NCBI GenBank assembly: GCA_946803715.1
Contig: CAMPET010000051.1
Span: forward strand, 1 to 16,559
DNA from: Beroe ovata
Lineage: Eukaryota > Ctenophora > Nuda > Beroida > Beroidae
Length of the DNA stretch: 16,559 nt
Reading direction: 5' to 3'
Position numbers and translations under genes: made by a program. Below are positions 1 to 8,616 of this stretch, piece by piece. Each line of letters begins with the position of its first letter. Positions within the stretch are counted from its first letter, which is position 1. The notes below the pieces were generated by a model. The model was not told the origin of the DNA. It worked only from the letters and a program-made list of their open reading frames with translations, and searched no databases.

Positions 1-68
1 CTCATCGAGATCTACAAGTACAGGGTTGTGCCTCAAAAAGTTAGAAAAAAGGGCGCACCCTAGTGAGC

Positions 69-195
69 TTGTCAAATTCTATTTGACCTCTGCTTGATTT
101 TTTCGCGGCGTGCTTTCATCGAGAACCGAAACAGGCCTGCTTCGGCCTTCGATGAAGGCGCGCGCGAGAAACAGAGTTCAGATATAATCTGACAA
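69..195. mobile_element. Fold-back (MITE-like) inverted repeat element
   Basis: This is a roughly 127 bp imperfect palindrome. The left arm (69-134) and right arm (135-195) are reverse complements of each other around the axis CAGGCCTG at 132-139. It begins TTGTCA and ends TGACAA. Each end also carries a small internal inverted repeat of the form TCAGAT..ATCTGA. The arms contain a GCGCGC-rich block that stands out from the AT-rich surroundings. No open reading frame is present, so this would be a non-autonomous element. Related ends occur at 1341-1360, 1642-1662 and 1733-1794. I see no clear target-site duplication, so the element class is unassigned. Confidence 0.6.
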
Positions 196-738
196 TAAAT
201 CAGACGTAAAATTCATTTACAGACTTTGAATTTTAAAGGAGAACGAAACAGTGGTTTGGTGATGCAGCCCCAGAAGGCAGAAGCCTCAAATTTTCACTTT
301 AGTTATAGTTCAGGCTATTTGTCCATTTGTGTTTCTTGCGCAAGGCAAGGATTTGCTTATGGCTGAAGATAATTTTTAGGATCACATTTTCTATAAGACA
401 TGCTTCACACCACTTTTCGCTTTTTCATAATCCTACTTAGGTACCCTATTGTTTGTAGAGTCATCAGTTTATGAACCAAAGCAGCGATCTGGGGTGCACC
501 CACAAGTGCCACATAGTTTTTTGAATTTAGTATATTGAATTTAGTATATTCACACTTCGGTTAAACTATCTATGATCATTTATTTGGAATGCAGATCAGT
601 GATCTGGGGGCACAGTGCCTTAAAGCCAACTGTCTGTAACCTGTGACCAAGGATTTGCTTTATACTGAGGATCAAATCACAGCCCAGGATAAAATTTTGG
701 ATATTTGTCCTCCCTATGGGACATAGATCCAGACTTTT
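196..738. other. Upstream flank of the first peroxiredoxin copy
   Basis: There is no gene here. From about 222 the sequence is recognisably homologous to 2081-2450, the flank of the second copy. Shared blocks include a stretch around 260-300 and the GATAATTTT(T/C)AGGATCACATTT block near 367. The first copy carries roughly 150 bp around 390-570 that the second lacks, including a direct duplication of GAATTTAGTATATT near 523-550. The stretch 196-221 is unmatched AT-rich sequence. Confidence 0.6.
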
Positions 739-852
739 ATGAAGGGGTTAGCTATTTCTGTCCATTCCTGAGTTCTGCTCACTGTTTGTCTTCATAACTG
801 TTATTGACACTGATAAATATTAAGTTTATTCTTGAACTTGCTTAATAGGGCC
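739..852 (+). promoter_or_regulatory. Proximal promoter / 5' UTR of peroxiredoxin copy 1
   Basis: This 114 bp block directly before the start codon aligns without gaps to 2451-2564 before the second copy, with about 11 mismatches by eye. It is better preserved than the flank further upstream, which suggests transcribed leader or core promoter. No clear TATA box at a fixed distance is visible. The sequence TTAATAG just before GGCCATG could also be a weak splice acceptor; this cannot be decided without transcripts. Confidence 0.4.
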
Positions 853-1326
853 ATGTTCAGCTTCATAGTCCTATCTTTTATTGGACTGTCTCTGGCATCA
901 GATGAAGCATGTCCAATGAATGGAATTTTTGGCTATGGCCCAAAGGTAAATTCTATACTAAGATAATTGTTTGAATGAATCAACCCTCTACTGGCAATTC
1001 ATATTTTCAGGAATGTGACTGCTCTCTCTCTCAGGTATATGATCATGCCCTGGGTGTTGTCAAGGCAAGGATCAGCAAGCCTGCTCCAGACTTCACAGCT
1101 GCTGCTGTTGTCAAGGGAAAATTTGAAGATATAACACTTTCTTCTTATAAAGGTTGACTTATACTGAAATACTTATTGAGTTTTAGGACTTTCATACTCT
1201 GTAAAAATGAATATTCTTTGCACTTTTTCCATTCACAGGTAAATATGTAGTCCTGTTCTTCTATCCCTTGGATTTCACATTTGTGTGCCCTACTGAGATT
1301 ATTGCATTTAATGACAGAGTTGCAGA
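853..1326 (+). pseudogene. Peroxiredoxin copy 1, partial, cut at an assembly gap
   Basis: Exons 853-945, 1035-1152 and 1239-1326 encode the first hundred or so residues of an ER-type typical 2-Cys peroxiredoxin. They give a hydrophobic signal peptide (about residues 1-16), the segment with ISKPAPDF, and the active-site segment [11 protein letters not shown] with the peroxidatic cysteine. Introns are GT-AG in the same phases as the complete copy downstream. Coding sequence stops at the N at 1327. What follows is repeat DNA, so the four later exons, including the resolving cysteine, are absent. Compared with 2565-3029 there are about 11 synonymous and one amino-acid difference (Tyr here, Phe there, before the K-G-K-Y motif). 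No stop or frameshift is seen in what remains. It could be a real gene interrupted by the gap, a truncated duplicate, or an alternative haplotype, so 'pseudogene' here means incomplete rather than proven dead. An alternative exon 2 acceptor at 1010 would add eight in-frame residues with two cysteines. Confidence 0.75.
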
Positions 1327-1327
1327 N
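1327..1327. other. Unknown base, probable collapsed assembly gap
   Basis: A single N lies inside exon 3 of the first peroxiredoxin copy. The sequence switches abruptly from coding to CpG-rich repeat at this base. This is better explained by a scaffold join of unknown length than by one uncalled base. Confidence 0.7.
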
Positions 1328-1662
1328 CGCTAGAAACTGAGGTCAGATAAAATCTGACAAAGCTCGACAGGGGCTATCATCGACAGCCAAAATCTGTTCC
1401 CGCGCTGCGCGTGACCCAAATACTCCGCGCGCGCTGCGCGTCACCGTGGTTTCTACGACTTTTCAGTTCACTGAGTAGAACAGGGGCGCGCAACGTGTGC
1501 ACACCAAAATCATGATCAGCGGCGCGTTAACCGAACCCTCTGGTTGAGCTCCGCGCGATTCGAAAAAAATTAGTAACATCTAACAAGCAACCTAGTAACA
1601 TTTCAGCGCGCGAACACCGCCGCGGCGCGCGCGCGAGAATCAGGTCAGACGAAATCTAACAA
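1328..1662. repeat. CpG-rich repeat patchwork with fold-back element ends
   Basis: There is no gene here. The stretch is dense in GCGCGC and CTGCGCG blocks, unlike the AT-rich surroundings. Two same-direction copies of the end motif of the element at 69-195 are present: AGGTCAGATAAAATCTGACA at 1341-1360 and AGGTCAGACGAAATCTAACA at 1642-1661. The first would be the right end of an element whose body is lost in the gap at 1327. Short direct repeats such as CTGCGCGTCAC/CTGCGCGTGAC and TAGTAACAT also occur. The precise element boundaries are unclear. Confidence 0.5.
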
Positions 1663-1732
1663 AATTGCCTGATTGCATTACATGGCTTTTATTTGTAAAC
1701 ATTAACATAACAATGATATGAAATTTATGAAT

Positions 1733-1794
1733 TTGTCAAGTTATTATCTAACCTCTGTTTCTCGCGCGCGCCTTCATCGACGGCCGAAACAGGC
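1733..1794. mobile_element. Half fold-back element
   Basis: These 62 bp match one arm of the 69-195 palindrome, from the TTGTCA terminus through the CGCGCGCG block to AACAGGC. They then stop close to the symmetry axis and give way to unrelated AT-rich sequence. In orientation this is the reverse complement of 135-195, so the first peroxiredoxin copy is bracketed by oppositely oriented arms of the family. Confidence 0.55.
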
Positions 1795-2080
1795 AATATG
1801 AATGAAAATTGCATCACAAGGAATCAAACGCTTTCAAGGATTCCATCATTCCAATCTAAATGTAAAAGTCATTAAGGCTTAAGAGCATTTTAGGCCTTCA
1901 AATCATATCATTTTCATCTCCTCTCAGCACTCAGAAGCGAGGGCCACACTTTGTGGAGCTCCTGAAGAAGAGACTATAATGTCTTGGAACTGTCAGTAGA
2001 TTTGTGCTGAAAAGTGAAAAAGTTCGTTTCAATTAACTTTGTATCACTGTCTACAATGTTCAATCATCTGAAGAATTCAA
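1795..2080. other. AT-rich intergenic stretch
   Basis: I see no coding region or repeat here. Homology to the first peroxiredoxin flank begins only after it, near 2081. Confidence 0.5.
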
Positions 2081-2450
2081 AGGCTTGAAATTTTAAAGCA
2101 AAACAAAGCATTGGTCTTGTGATGCAGCCCCAGAATCCCCAAATTTTCACTTTAGTTCTACTTGCTGGTTATTATTAGGTTATCTGTCCACTCATGTTTC
2201 TTGCAGGTGGCATTACTTATGGGTGAAGATAATTTTCAGGATCACATTTATCATAAGACATGCCTGGTCCATGATCATTCATTTAGAACACAGTAATATG
2301 GTGGCGAAGTCCCCAGAAACCTTTTGTGACCAAGGATGTGCTTTATACTGAGGGTTAAATCACAGCCCAGATTAATTCTTGGATATTACTGAAAAAATTT
2401 ATCCTCAGTCTGGACCTTATCCTCCCTATGGGAAATAGATTAAAACTTTT

Positions 2451-2564
2451 ATGAAGGGGTGAGCTATTTCTGCCTATTCCTGAGTTCTGCTCACTGTTTG
2501 TCTTCATAACTGCTATTGACACTGATGGATATTAAACTTATCCATGAACTTGTTTAATAGGGCC
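2451..2564 (+). promoter_or_regulatory. Proximal promoter / 5' UTR of the complete peroxiredoxin gene
   Basis: This is the gap-free counterpart of 739-852, with about 11 mismatches in 114 positions. It ends in the same GGGCC immediately before the start codon. Its preservation relative to more distal flank suggests leader or core promoter. No diagnostic promoter motif is evident. Confidence 0.4.
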
Positions 2565-3945
2565 ATGTTCAGCTTCATAGTCCTATCTTTTATTGGACTG
2601 TCCCTGGCATCAGATGAAGCATGTCCCATGAATGGGATTTTTGGCTATGGTCCAAAGGTAAAATCCATACTAAGATAATTGTGTGAATGAATCAACCCTC
2701 TACTGGCAATTCCTATTTTCAGGAATGTGACTGCTCTCCCTCAGGTATATGATCATGCTTTGGGTGTTGTCAAGGCGAGGATCAGCAAGCCTGCTCCTGA
2801 CTTCACAGCAGCTGCTGTTGTCAAGGGAAAATTTGAAGATATAACACTTTCTTCTTTTAAAGGTTGACTTATAGTGAAATATTCATCGAAACTTTCATTC
2901 TCTGTAAAAATGAATATTCTTTGCACTTTTTCCATTCACAGGTAAATATGTTGTCCTGTTCTTCTATCCCTTGGATTTCACATTTGTGTGCCCAACTGAG
3001 ATTATTGCATTTAATGACAGAGTTGCAGAGTTCAAGAAATTAAACACTGAGGTTTGAGTAAAAAAGCAGGAATTTGGATTCAAATCATTGATAATTCCAC
3101 ATCATGTGATATCTACATGAGCTCTACCGCAGGTTATTGCTGCATCTGTAGACTCGAAGTTCACTCATCTTGCTTGGATCAAGACACCAAGAGACAAAGG
3201 TTTAAGTTTATTTTCAACTATTCCTCTCTTGCTCATATTCTATAATATCAAAGCTGGTATATTTGGGAAGAATAGGTTTTTGATGCATTTTTGGCATTTT
3301 ATACCAGGTGGTCTTGGAGATATGGAGATTCCCATAGTTTCTGATCTCACACGGCAAATTTCTCGTGACTATGGAGTTTTGCTGGAGGATGAAGGTCATA
3401 CTCTGAGAGGACTGTTCATCATTGATGATAGAGGTAGGATACAACTCTACTGAAATAATAACCTCTATGGATATTAGTTGATTCTGTCAATCACACATTA
3501 GGTATGACCTAAAATACTGTTTCTGATAACTTAATCAGTTAATGAGTTGTTTTTTTCAGGAATCCTAAGGCAAATCACAATGAATGATCTCCCTGTTGGA
3601 CGCAGTGTGGATGAGACTCTTAGGTAGGCATTACCAGATTTGACTTGTTCTTTCATGATCAGATTTTGTCTATGATCAATAATTATCATGACACCAGATG
3701 AGCTATTCATTAAGTGATTGGAATCTTTTATATTACCAGTCCTTTTCAAACAAAATCATCAATTCTAATCAGATTTCATGCAACATTCCTTGTGTTTCAG
3801 ATTGGTGCAGGCATTCCAATACACTGACACACACGGTGAAGTGTGTCCAGCTAACTGGACACCAGGACAGGATACAATGAAGCCAGATCCCGATGGAAAA
3901 TTGGAGTATTTCACCAAGCATTGCAATGACAAGAAAGAGTTGTAA
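2565..3945 (+). CDS. PRDX4: ER-type typical 2-Cys peroxiredoxin (PRDX4-like), complete, 7 exons
   Basis: The enzyme reduces hydrogen peroxide through a cysteine thiol. The PRDX4 branch acts in the ER lumen and hands oxidation on to protein disulfide isomerases. Exons are 2565-2657, 2745-2862, 2942-3051, 3133-3199, 3308-3433, 3560-3623 and 3801-3945. All introns are GT-AG and phases agree, giving 723 nt and 240 residues. A signal peptide covers about residues 1-16, followed by a cysteine-bearing N-terminal extension (DEACPMNG). The active site is P80-x3-T84-x2-C87, with conserved R163 in TLRGLF. The resolving cysteine is C208 in GEVCP. GGLG (130-133) and Y229-F230 mark the eukaryotic type that is sensitive to over-oxidation. 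The tail has an extra C234 and ends in KKEL, a KDEL-like but non-consensus ER signal. Exon 2 is taken from 2745: the acceptor at 2722, usable in copy 1, would shift frame here and hit a stop. Assignment to PRDX4 rather than cytosolic PRDX1/2 rests on the signal peptide and tail. Confidence 0.93.
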
Positions 3946-4485
3946 GATTCGTGAGAACATAACAATTCAGCATCCGGAATGCGATGCTAAATTCTGTACA
4001 GAAGTTCTTGAAAGTTCCTAATTGTTTTGTTGTCATGATATTTCCATATCAAAACATCTTTCACCCCCTTGATTATGTAGTGTGCATGGCGATTATTTTC
4101 GGTAGTTTATTTAATAAGTTAATTATTTTGGACGCTGTATTACCGTATTTCCACAATACAAGGCTGTTTGTATAAATTTTGAAGGACATTTTGTGGGGCT
4201 TCTTGGTCTGTAGGCTATCAGTGTTTTTAACTTTTATATGTCCAAAGCTTTACCACCTTCAATTTGATCAGTAACTTGGAAAGTAGAAGGCAGAAGTACA
4301 AGGGAGTTAGAGATTTGCTCAGCAAATTCTTCTTATGTTGTAATTTATTATTTTGAAAAGTCCCTCCTCGATTCCCCAAAAAATGTTACTCCCACGAAAA
4401 AAGAGGAGTTCTCCCACAAATTAAGTTTGATTTTCCCCTGTTTCCCATTAACTCATTAACTCCCGTTTCTACAATAGGACTGATA
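3946..4485 (+). other. Peroxiredoxin 3' UTR and TMED10 upstream region
   Basis: Only 540 bp separate the peroxiredoxin stop codon from the TMED10 start on the same strand. The stretch holds the 3' UTR of the first gene and the promoter and leader of the second. I find no canonical AATAAA; variants such as TATAAA (near 4173) exist but are not convincing. No other gene or repeat is visible. Confidence 0.5.
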
Positions 4486-6839
4486 ATGTTGTCAGTAGTG
4501 TTGTTCAGTCTTCTCCTCTCGTCTGCCTCCACCATCAGCTTCAACTTCTCCCCAGAGGGTAAGATTCCAAGACCTAGGTTCCTGAAGATGCAGGGATGAA
4601 CTCATTACAAAATTGATTAAACTTCATAGTTACGGCGATAAGTATATGCCGGAACAGGATTTGAATTGATTATGAATTTGTTTTTCCCTTTCTGCTTTCT
4701 ATAAGGCCTAATGAGCTAAGATTTGCCGGATGCATTTGGAAAGTTTAAAAAAAACTTCCCCTTTTCATTCCTTGCAACCTTTCTACACGCTCATGTTCTT
4801 TATTCCAGGTTCACGGTGTATAAAAGAAGAAGCACACAAGGACATTCTAGTGGTGGGAGAATTCGAGATCAGCAATGTTCCTGAGCATTTCACCGTGGAC
4901 GTGAAGGTTAGAGAGATGCTCATAATTCTGAAATATTTTGATCGTTTTCATCAATATTGATCATGCATTTCATGTCGACCCTGATTATGTTATTGGTGTC
5001 GATAATTCATCTCTATACTAGCCCATACTAGTCACGAAGTGTTCCTAATTTTCACGTGAACTTAACCAGTTCTTTATCACATAGCTAACAAAGCAAGTTA
5101 TTAGCCATTTAATGGTTAGCTTAGTATGGCTCAAGACGTATAACTCCTATATAGGTATTTACATACCTATTGTGCATTATGGGACATGGCAAGTGTGTAC
5201 AATGATCAACACAGCACGGAATTTCCCATTCTACATACGTGTACTATATTGGTAACATGTAACAATTCTCATTAAACTGCTGCTTTCAACTTCAACGTAC
5301 ATAAAGTTTATCTGTGGCAAGGACTAAGCATCTCAAAATTTTTCAATCCCGTTATAATTCCGAAGTGGAATCATTCTATTCAAGTGACAGCGTTTCCCGA
5401 TCGTCATTTATATCTCTTTCGTCGATTACGGTCTTATGACAATGGTCTGAGAGAACTCCCTAATTAATCAATTACCAAATTAATCGATTATTATTACTGT
5501 TCAGGTCACTGACACCAAAGATCAGACGTTGTTTTCTAAGGAAGGTGCAGAAGAGGGCAAGACTGGGAAGTTTGCATTTACTCTTGATGACTATGATATG
5601 TTCAACATATGTTTCAGTGGGAAGTAAGTAGGAAGTCAACATAGGTTTGACGGGGTTTGACCGAAATGAACCCTTGATTCTGGTGTGACCAAAGGTGTCA
5701 GCAAAGGGGTGTCACGGTGGTAAACTGACGCTGACTTTTGACACCAAATCGGTTTCACCAGTTCCAATTGACACAGTAGTATAAAGAAAGCATGTGCAAA
5801 TCACTCGTCATTAGCAACAAAAATTGATGCCTCAGACTCTTCAAACTTCACACCACAAGATCGGAAACTCAGAACTTAAGACGCACACTAATTGACACTA
5901 ATTAAAATTGAAATTTCCACCACTAATTTCAGAGCTAGTTCTAGTCAAAGATCAGCAGAAGATGTTCATGTAACACTGAATATAAAGCGGGGAGTAGAGG
6001 CAAAATCTTACAGCGAAGTGAGTTTAATTTGTTTTGATTTCGTTTTTTCGAATTTTTGCCGTTATCATGTATCTCATGAAAACTTCGAATTTGCTGAAGT
6101 TTTTCTACGTCCAGTTTTAAGGGACTGTGAACTTATCTTCCCAATTGTCCCTTTTCAATGACATCTTTCCTCAATAACCTCACGTAATTAGCGTGTATTT
6201 GCCTACATGGAACATTTAACTAATTAATTAATTAAATTGAGTGTGTTTTTCTAACGTATTACCCTCACAGTTGGCTAAAGCCGAGAAATTGAAGCCAATG
6301 GAACTCGAACTTAAAAAACTTGAAGATCTGGCCGAAGCAATTGTCAGTGACTTTGCCTACATGAAATCAAGAGAGAAGCTCATGAGGGACACAAACGGTG
6401 GGTCCTGAAAAATTGTAAAAAAGCTAAGAAAATCGCAGAATGCGAAATTCAAAGATACGCAAATTTGGGGCGGTCTCACAGTTTTCATCAGTAAGCGTAA
6501 GGCGCGATGCAAGTTGATAATCTCAAGGAAAAATCCTCATAGGCGAATTTGTCGACGCGCGTGTGCGCGTTGCGCGGCTTTTCCTTTCGACACGTAATAA
6601 TTTCATTGAAAATTTTATTTTCTGATGAACTCCATCATCTGAATTCTTAAAAATATCGATTTTATGTTATTGAATATCAGATTCAAATGTTTAATTAACC
6701 GTTATCTAAATTCTCAGAATCTACAAACAGCCGAGTTCTTTGGTTCAGTATCTTTTCCATGGCAGTTCTTTTGGGGCTTGCTTTATGGCAAGTATTCTAC
6801 CTCAAGCGATTCTTCAAAGCCAAGAAATTGATTGAGTAA
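4486..6839 (+). CDS. TMED10: p24 family cargo receptor of the delta branch (TMED10/p23), complete, 6 exons
   Basis: This is a single-pass membrane protein of the early secretory pathway that cycles between ER and Golgi in COPII and COPI vesicles, usually in hetero-oligomers with other p24 proteins. It helps select cargo such as GPI-anchored proteins. Exons are 4486-4558, 4809-4906, 5505-5623, 5933-6017, 6271-6397 and 6718-6839, giving 624 nt and 207 residues; the human protein is a little longer (about 219). It has a signal peptide (about 1-16) and a lumenal GOLD domain with the paired cysteines C28 (SRCIKEE) and C93 (DYDMFNICF). A coiled-coil region (about 126-167) contains [16 protein letters not shown] and DFAYMK. 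The membrane span is about 174-194. The cytosolic tail [13 protein letters not shown] has the FF (199-200) COPII/COPI signal and the dilysine 203-204 COPI signal. The tail is nearly identical to vertebrate TMED10, which decides delta over other p24 branches. The loop at about 98-107 (serine-rich) is the least conserved part. Confidence 0.95.
6440..6600. repeat. CpG-rich patch inside TMED10 intron 5
   Basis: Most of intron 5 is AT-rich, but 6550-6583 is a dense GCGCG block (GACGCGCGTGTGCGCGTTGC and neighbours). It resembles in composition the CpG-rich repeats at 1328-1640. It may be another diverged fragment of that family, but I cannot align ends, so the relationship is a guess. Confidence 0.3.
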
Positions 6840-7354
6840 ATATCATGCGAAGTCTCTTATATTCTGAACCACTTCAATTCCAGTCTGAATGTTTATGTAT
6901 GAGATTATGTTATGGACATTTTTACTATTTATTGTAGGGTGATGAAAATGTTGGTCATGGAACATTTGCTTCCGAATTCTCGAATGAGTATTTCATACTT
7001 GCATCGCTGCACGAATGCATGCTCAAAAGATATGCAATATAAGTCCCTTTGCAATACCAAAGCCAGAGACACGTTTCCTGTCGAATTTTCTTCGAAATAA
7101 ATAAAGCTTCGATCTTTAGTCTTTAAATGCAAATATCATGGTAATTTTTCAGATATTATGAACTGTTTTATTTGTATATACCCTTTACCCATAGCAATAA
7201 TTCGATCCTTACTTTTATGGTGAATCACCCGTTTTATCATTATCCAACCTGTCAAGTTGCAGAATTGAACTATCATGAATATTCAAACTGAAAATCAAAC
7301 TTATTCATTCTCTTGCAAATTGTCGGTTTATTCATCTCTTCCCTCAATATTAGC
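6840..7354 (+). terminator. TMED10 3' UTR with poly(A) signal
   Basis: Two overlapping AATAAA hexamers lie at 7096-7101 and 7100-7105, about 260 bp after the stop codon. They are followed by T-rich sequence near 7141-7175, as expected for 3' end formation. This is the best poly(A) signal in the window. The rest up to 7354 is AT-rich with no other feature seen. Confidence 0.65.
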
Positions 7355-7439
7355 ATGGCTCGAAGAATGACCGATCATTCGGCAAGTGGTGCAAAGCATT
7401 TGATGGAAAATGATCGAAAACTTCTGACATTCGATATAG
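7355..7439 (+). CDS. Possible first coding exon of an unidentified gene
   Basis: A start codon in good context (GCATGG) opens 28 codons beginning MARRMTDHSASGAKHLMEND. They end at a perfect donor, G|GTAAGTGAA, at 7440. Without splicing the frame stops immediately (GGT AAG TGA), so an intron is needed. No matching downstream exon was found before 14790, so a long first intron, a 5'-UTR role or a chance match are all possible. I do not recognise the peptide. Its position, about 250 bp after the TMED10 poly(A) signal, suits the start of another gene. Confidence 0.3.
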
Positions 7440-7904
7440 GTAAGTGAACTAGTCACTGAGCTTTAGTTATTACATTATTATGCCTAAATGATTTTTGCAT
7501 AAATGGTTACATATGTATATTTTAGAAATAAAGGCCTCTTTTCTGACGATTGTTTTTGAAAATAGTGCTGAATTTGGAGCTAGATGAATTCCCCCTTCTT
7601 CCCACGTAACCTCTATAAATTCTAGCCCATTAACATCCCATTAAATGTCCACACAGCTACAAATTAACGGGTCCCAGCATGCTTACATTATAGTCCCAAA
7701 CAACACAATCATCATAGACATCGGCTTACGTAATATTCATTATGAATTGTAATAGGATGCCGCTGGTAATAATTTGAGTTAAAATTTGTCCCCCCCCCTC
7801 TCTCGCCGATTACCCTAACTGTCTCTCATATTAGAGCTACCTGCTGATGATTCATAACATCATTGATCCCCCTTGATCATTTGTGATGTCTTATCAGTCA
7901 TCAC
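7440..7904. other. Non-coding AT-rich stretch
   Basis: No gene is visible. A C-run (CCCCCCCC) lies near 7790. Otherwise I see only AT-rich, unstructured sequence. Confidence 0.45.
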
Positions 7905-8230
7905 TGATGAAACTATTTGTCAGTTACTTTTATGAAACTCTACAAGTGATGACCCATTCACAACCTGTATTTCATCTTGTGTCGTAAGGGACCGTTCACA
8001 TATTACGTAATCAGCCGAGGGGGAGGGGGTATCCAAATGATTACGCTTGATTACGGAGGGGGGAGGGGGGTTTGACCTTGATTACGTTATCAAGACATCT
8101 TTAAAATTCTTGGCCCTCAAGACATCTTTAAAATTCTTGGCCCTCACTGATGAAACTATTTCTCTGCTGCTTTTCTCAAGTGATGACTCATCTCACCATC
8201 TGTATTTCATCTTGTGACGTAATGTGTGAT
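7905..8230. repeat. Duplicated block split by a dispersed repeat
   Basis: A segment of about 80 bp, CACTGATGAAACTATTT through GTATTTCATCTTGTG, occurs at about 7903-7982 and again, diverged, at about 8145-8215. Between them are a GGGACCGTTCACATATTACG motif with G-rich tracts (7989-8070) and a perfect 27 bp tandem duplication (8091-8117 and 8118-8144). The GGGACCGTTCA..TTACGTAA motif with G-runs resembles a sequence I recall as dispersed in several invertebrate genomes. That comparison is from memory and not verified. Confidence 0.5.
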
Positions 8231-8568
8231 GACACTCTTTTCATCAGGAGTAATGGTTAAGTGATGTAACATTGTAACTTTTCACTTATGTTATGTTGTC
8301 ATTATCGCTGTGGCTATCGACTGCTATAGATAGACTCATTTTACCATATATTGTGGTGATATATGTCGTAATAAAAACAGACTATCTGACCGTACTGTAG
8401 ACAGTGTCAATTGTGGTTGGATTTTTGGCAAGATCATTAACGATTGTGTTGTGACTTCAGTGTATGCTCGCAATTACACGTCCGGTTATTTTGCATTGTC
8501 TCTACTTGATTTGCCGCTGCGAATTTCATCGATACGACGCGATTTTGGTGAACTTTGTGGATCTCAAA

Positions 8569-8615
8569 GACACACACACACACAAATACACACACACACA
8601 CACATACACACACAC
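8569..8615. repeat. (CA)n microsatellite ending at a gap
   Basis: This is a CA tract of about 47 bp with a few interruptions (AAATA, ATA), ending at the N at 8616. The short reading frames across it on either strand translate to Thr-His or Cys-Val repeats and are not genes. Confidence 0.9.
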
Positions 8616-8616
8616 N

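Noticed and set aside
2753-2935. 60-codon minus-strand frame within the peroxiredoxin gene
   Set aside because: It is antisense to exon 2 and its flanking introns, whose + strand coding is unambiguous.
5640-5800. Inverted GGTGTCA..TGACACC words in TMED10 intron 3 as a transposon
   Set aside because: The arms match over only a few bases each and do not define ends. Several GTGTCA/TGACAC words simply cluster there.
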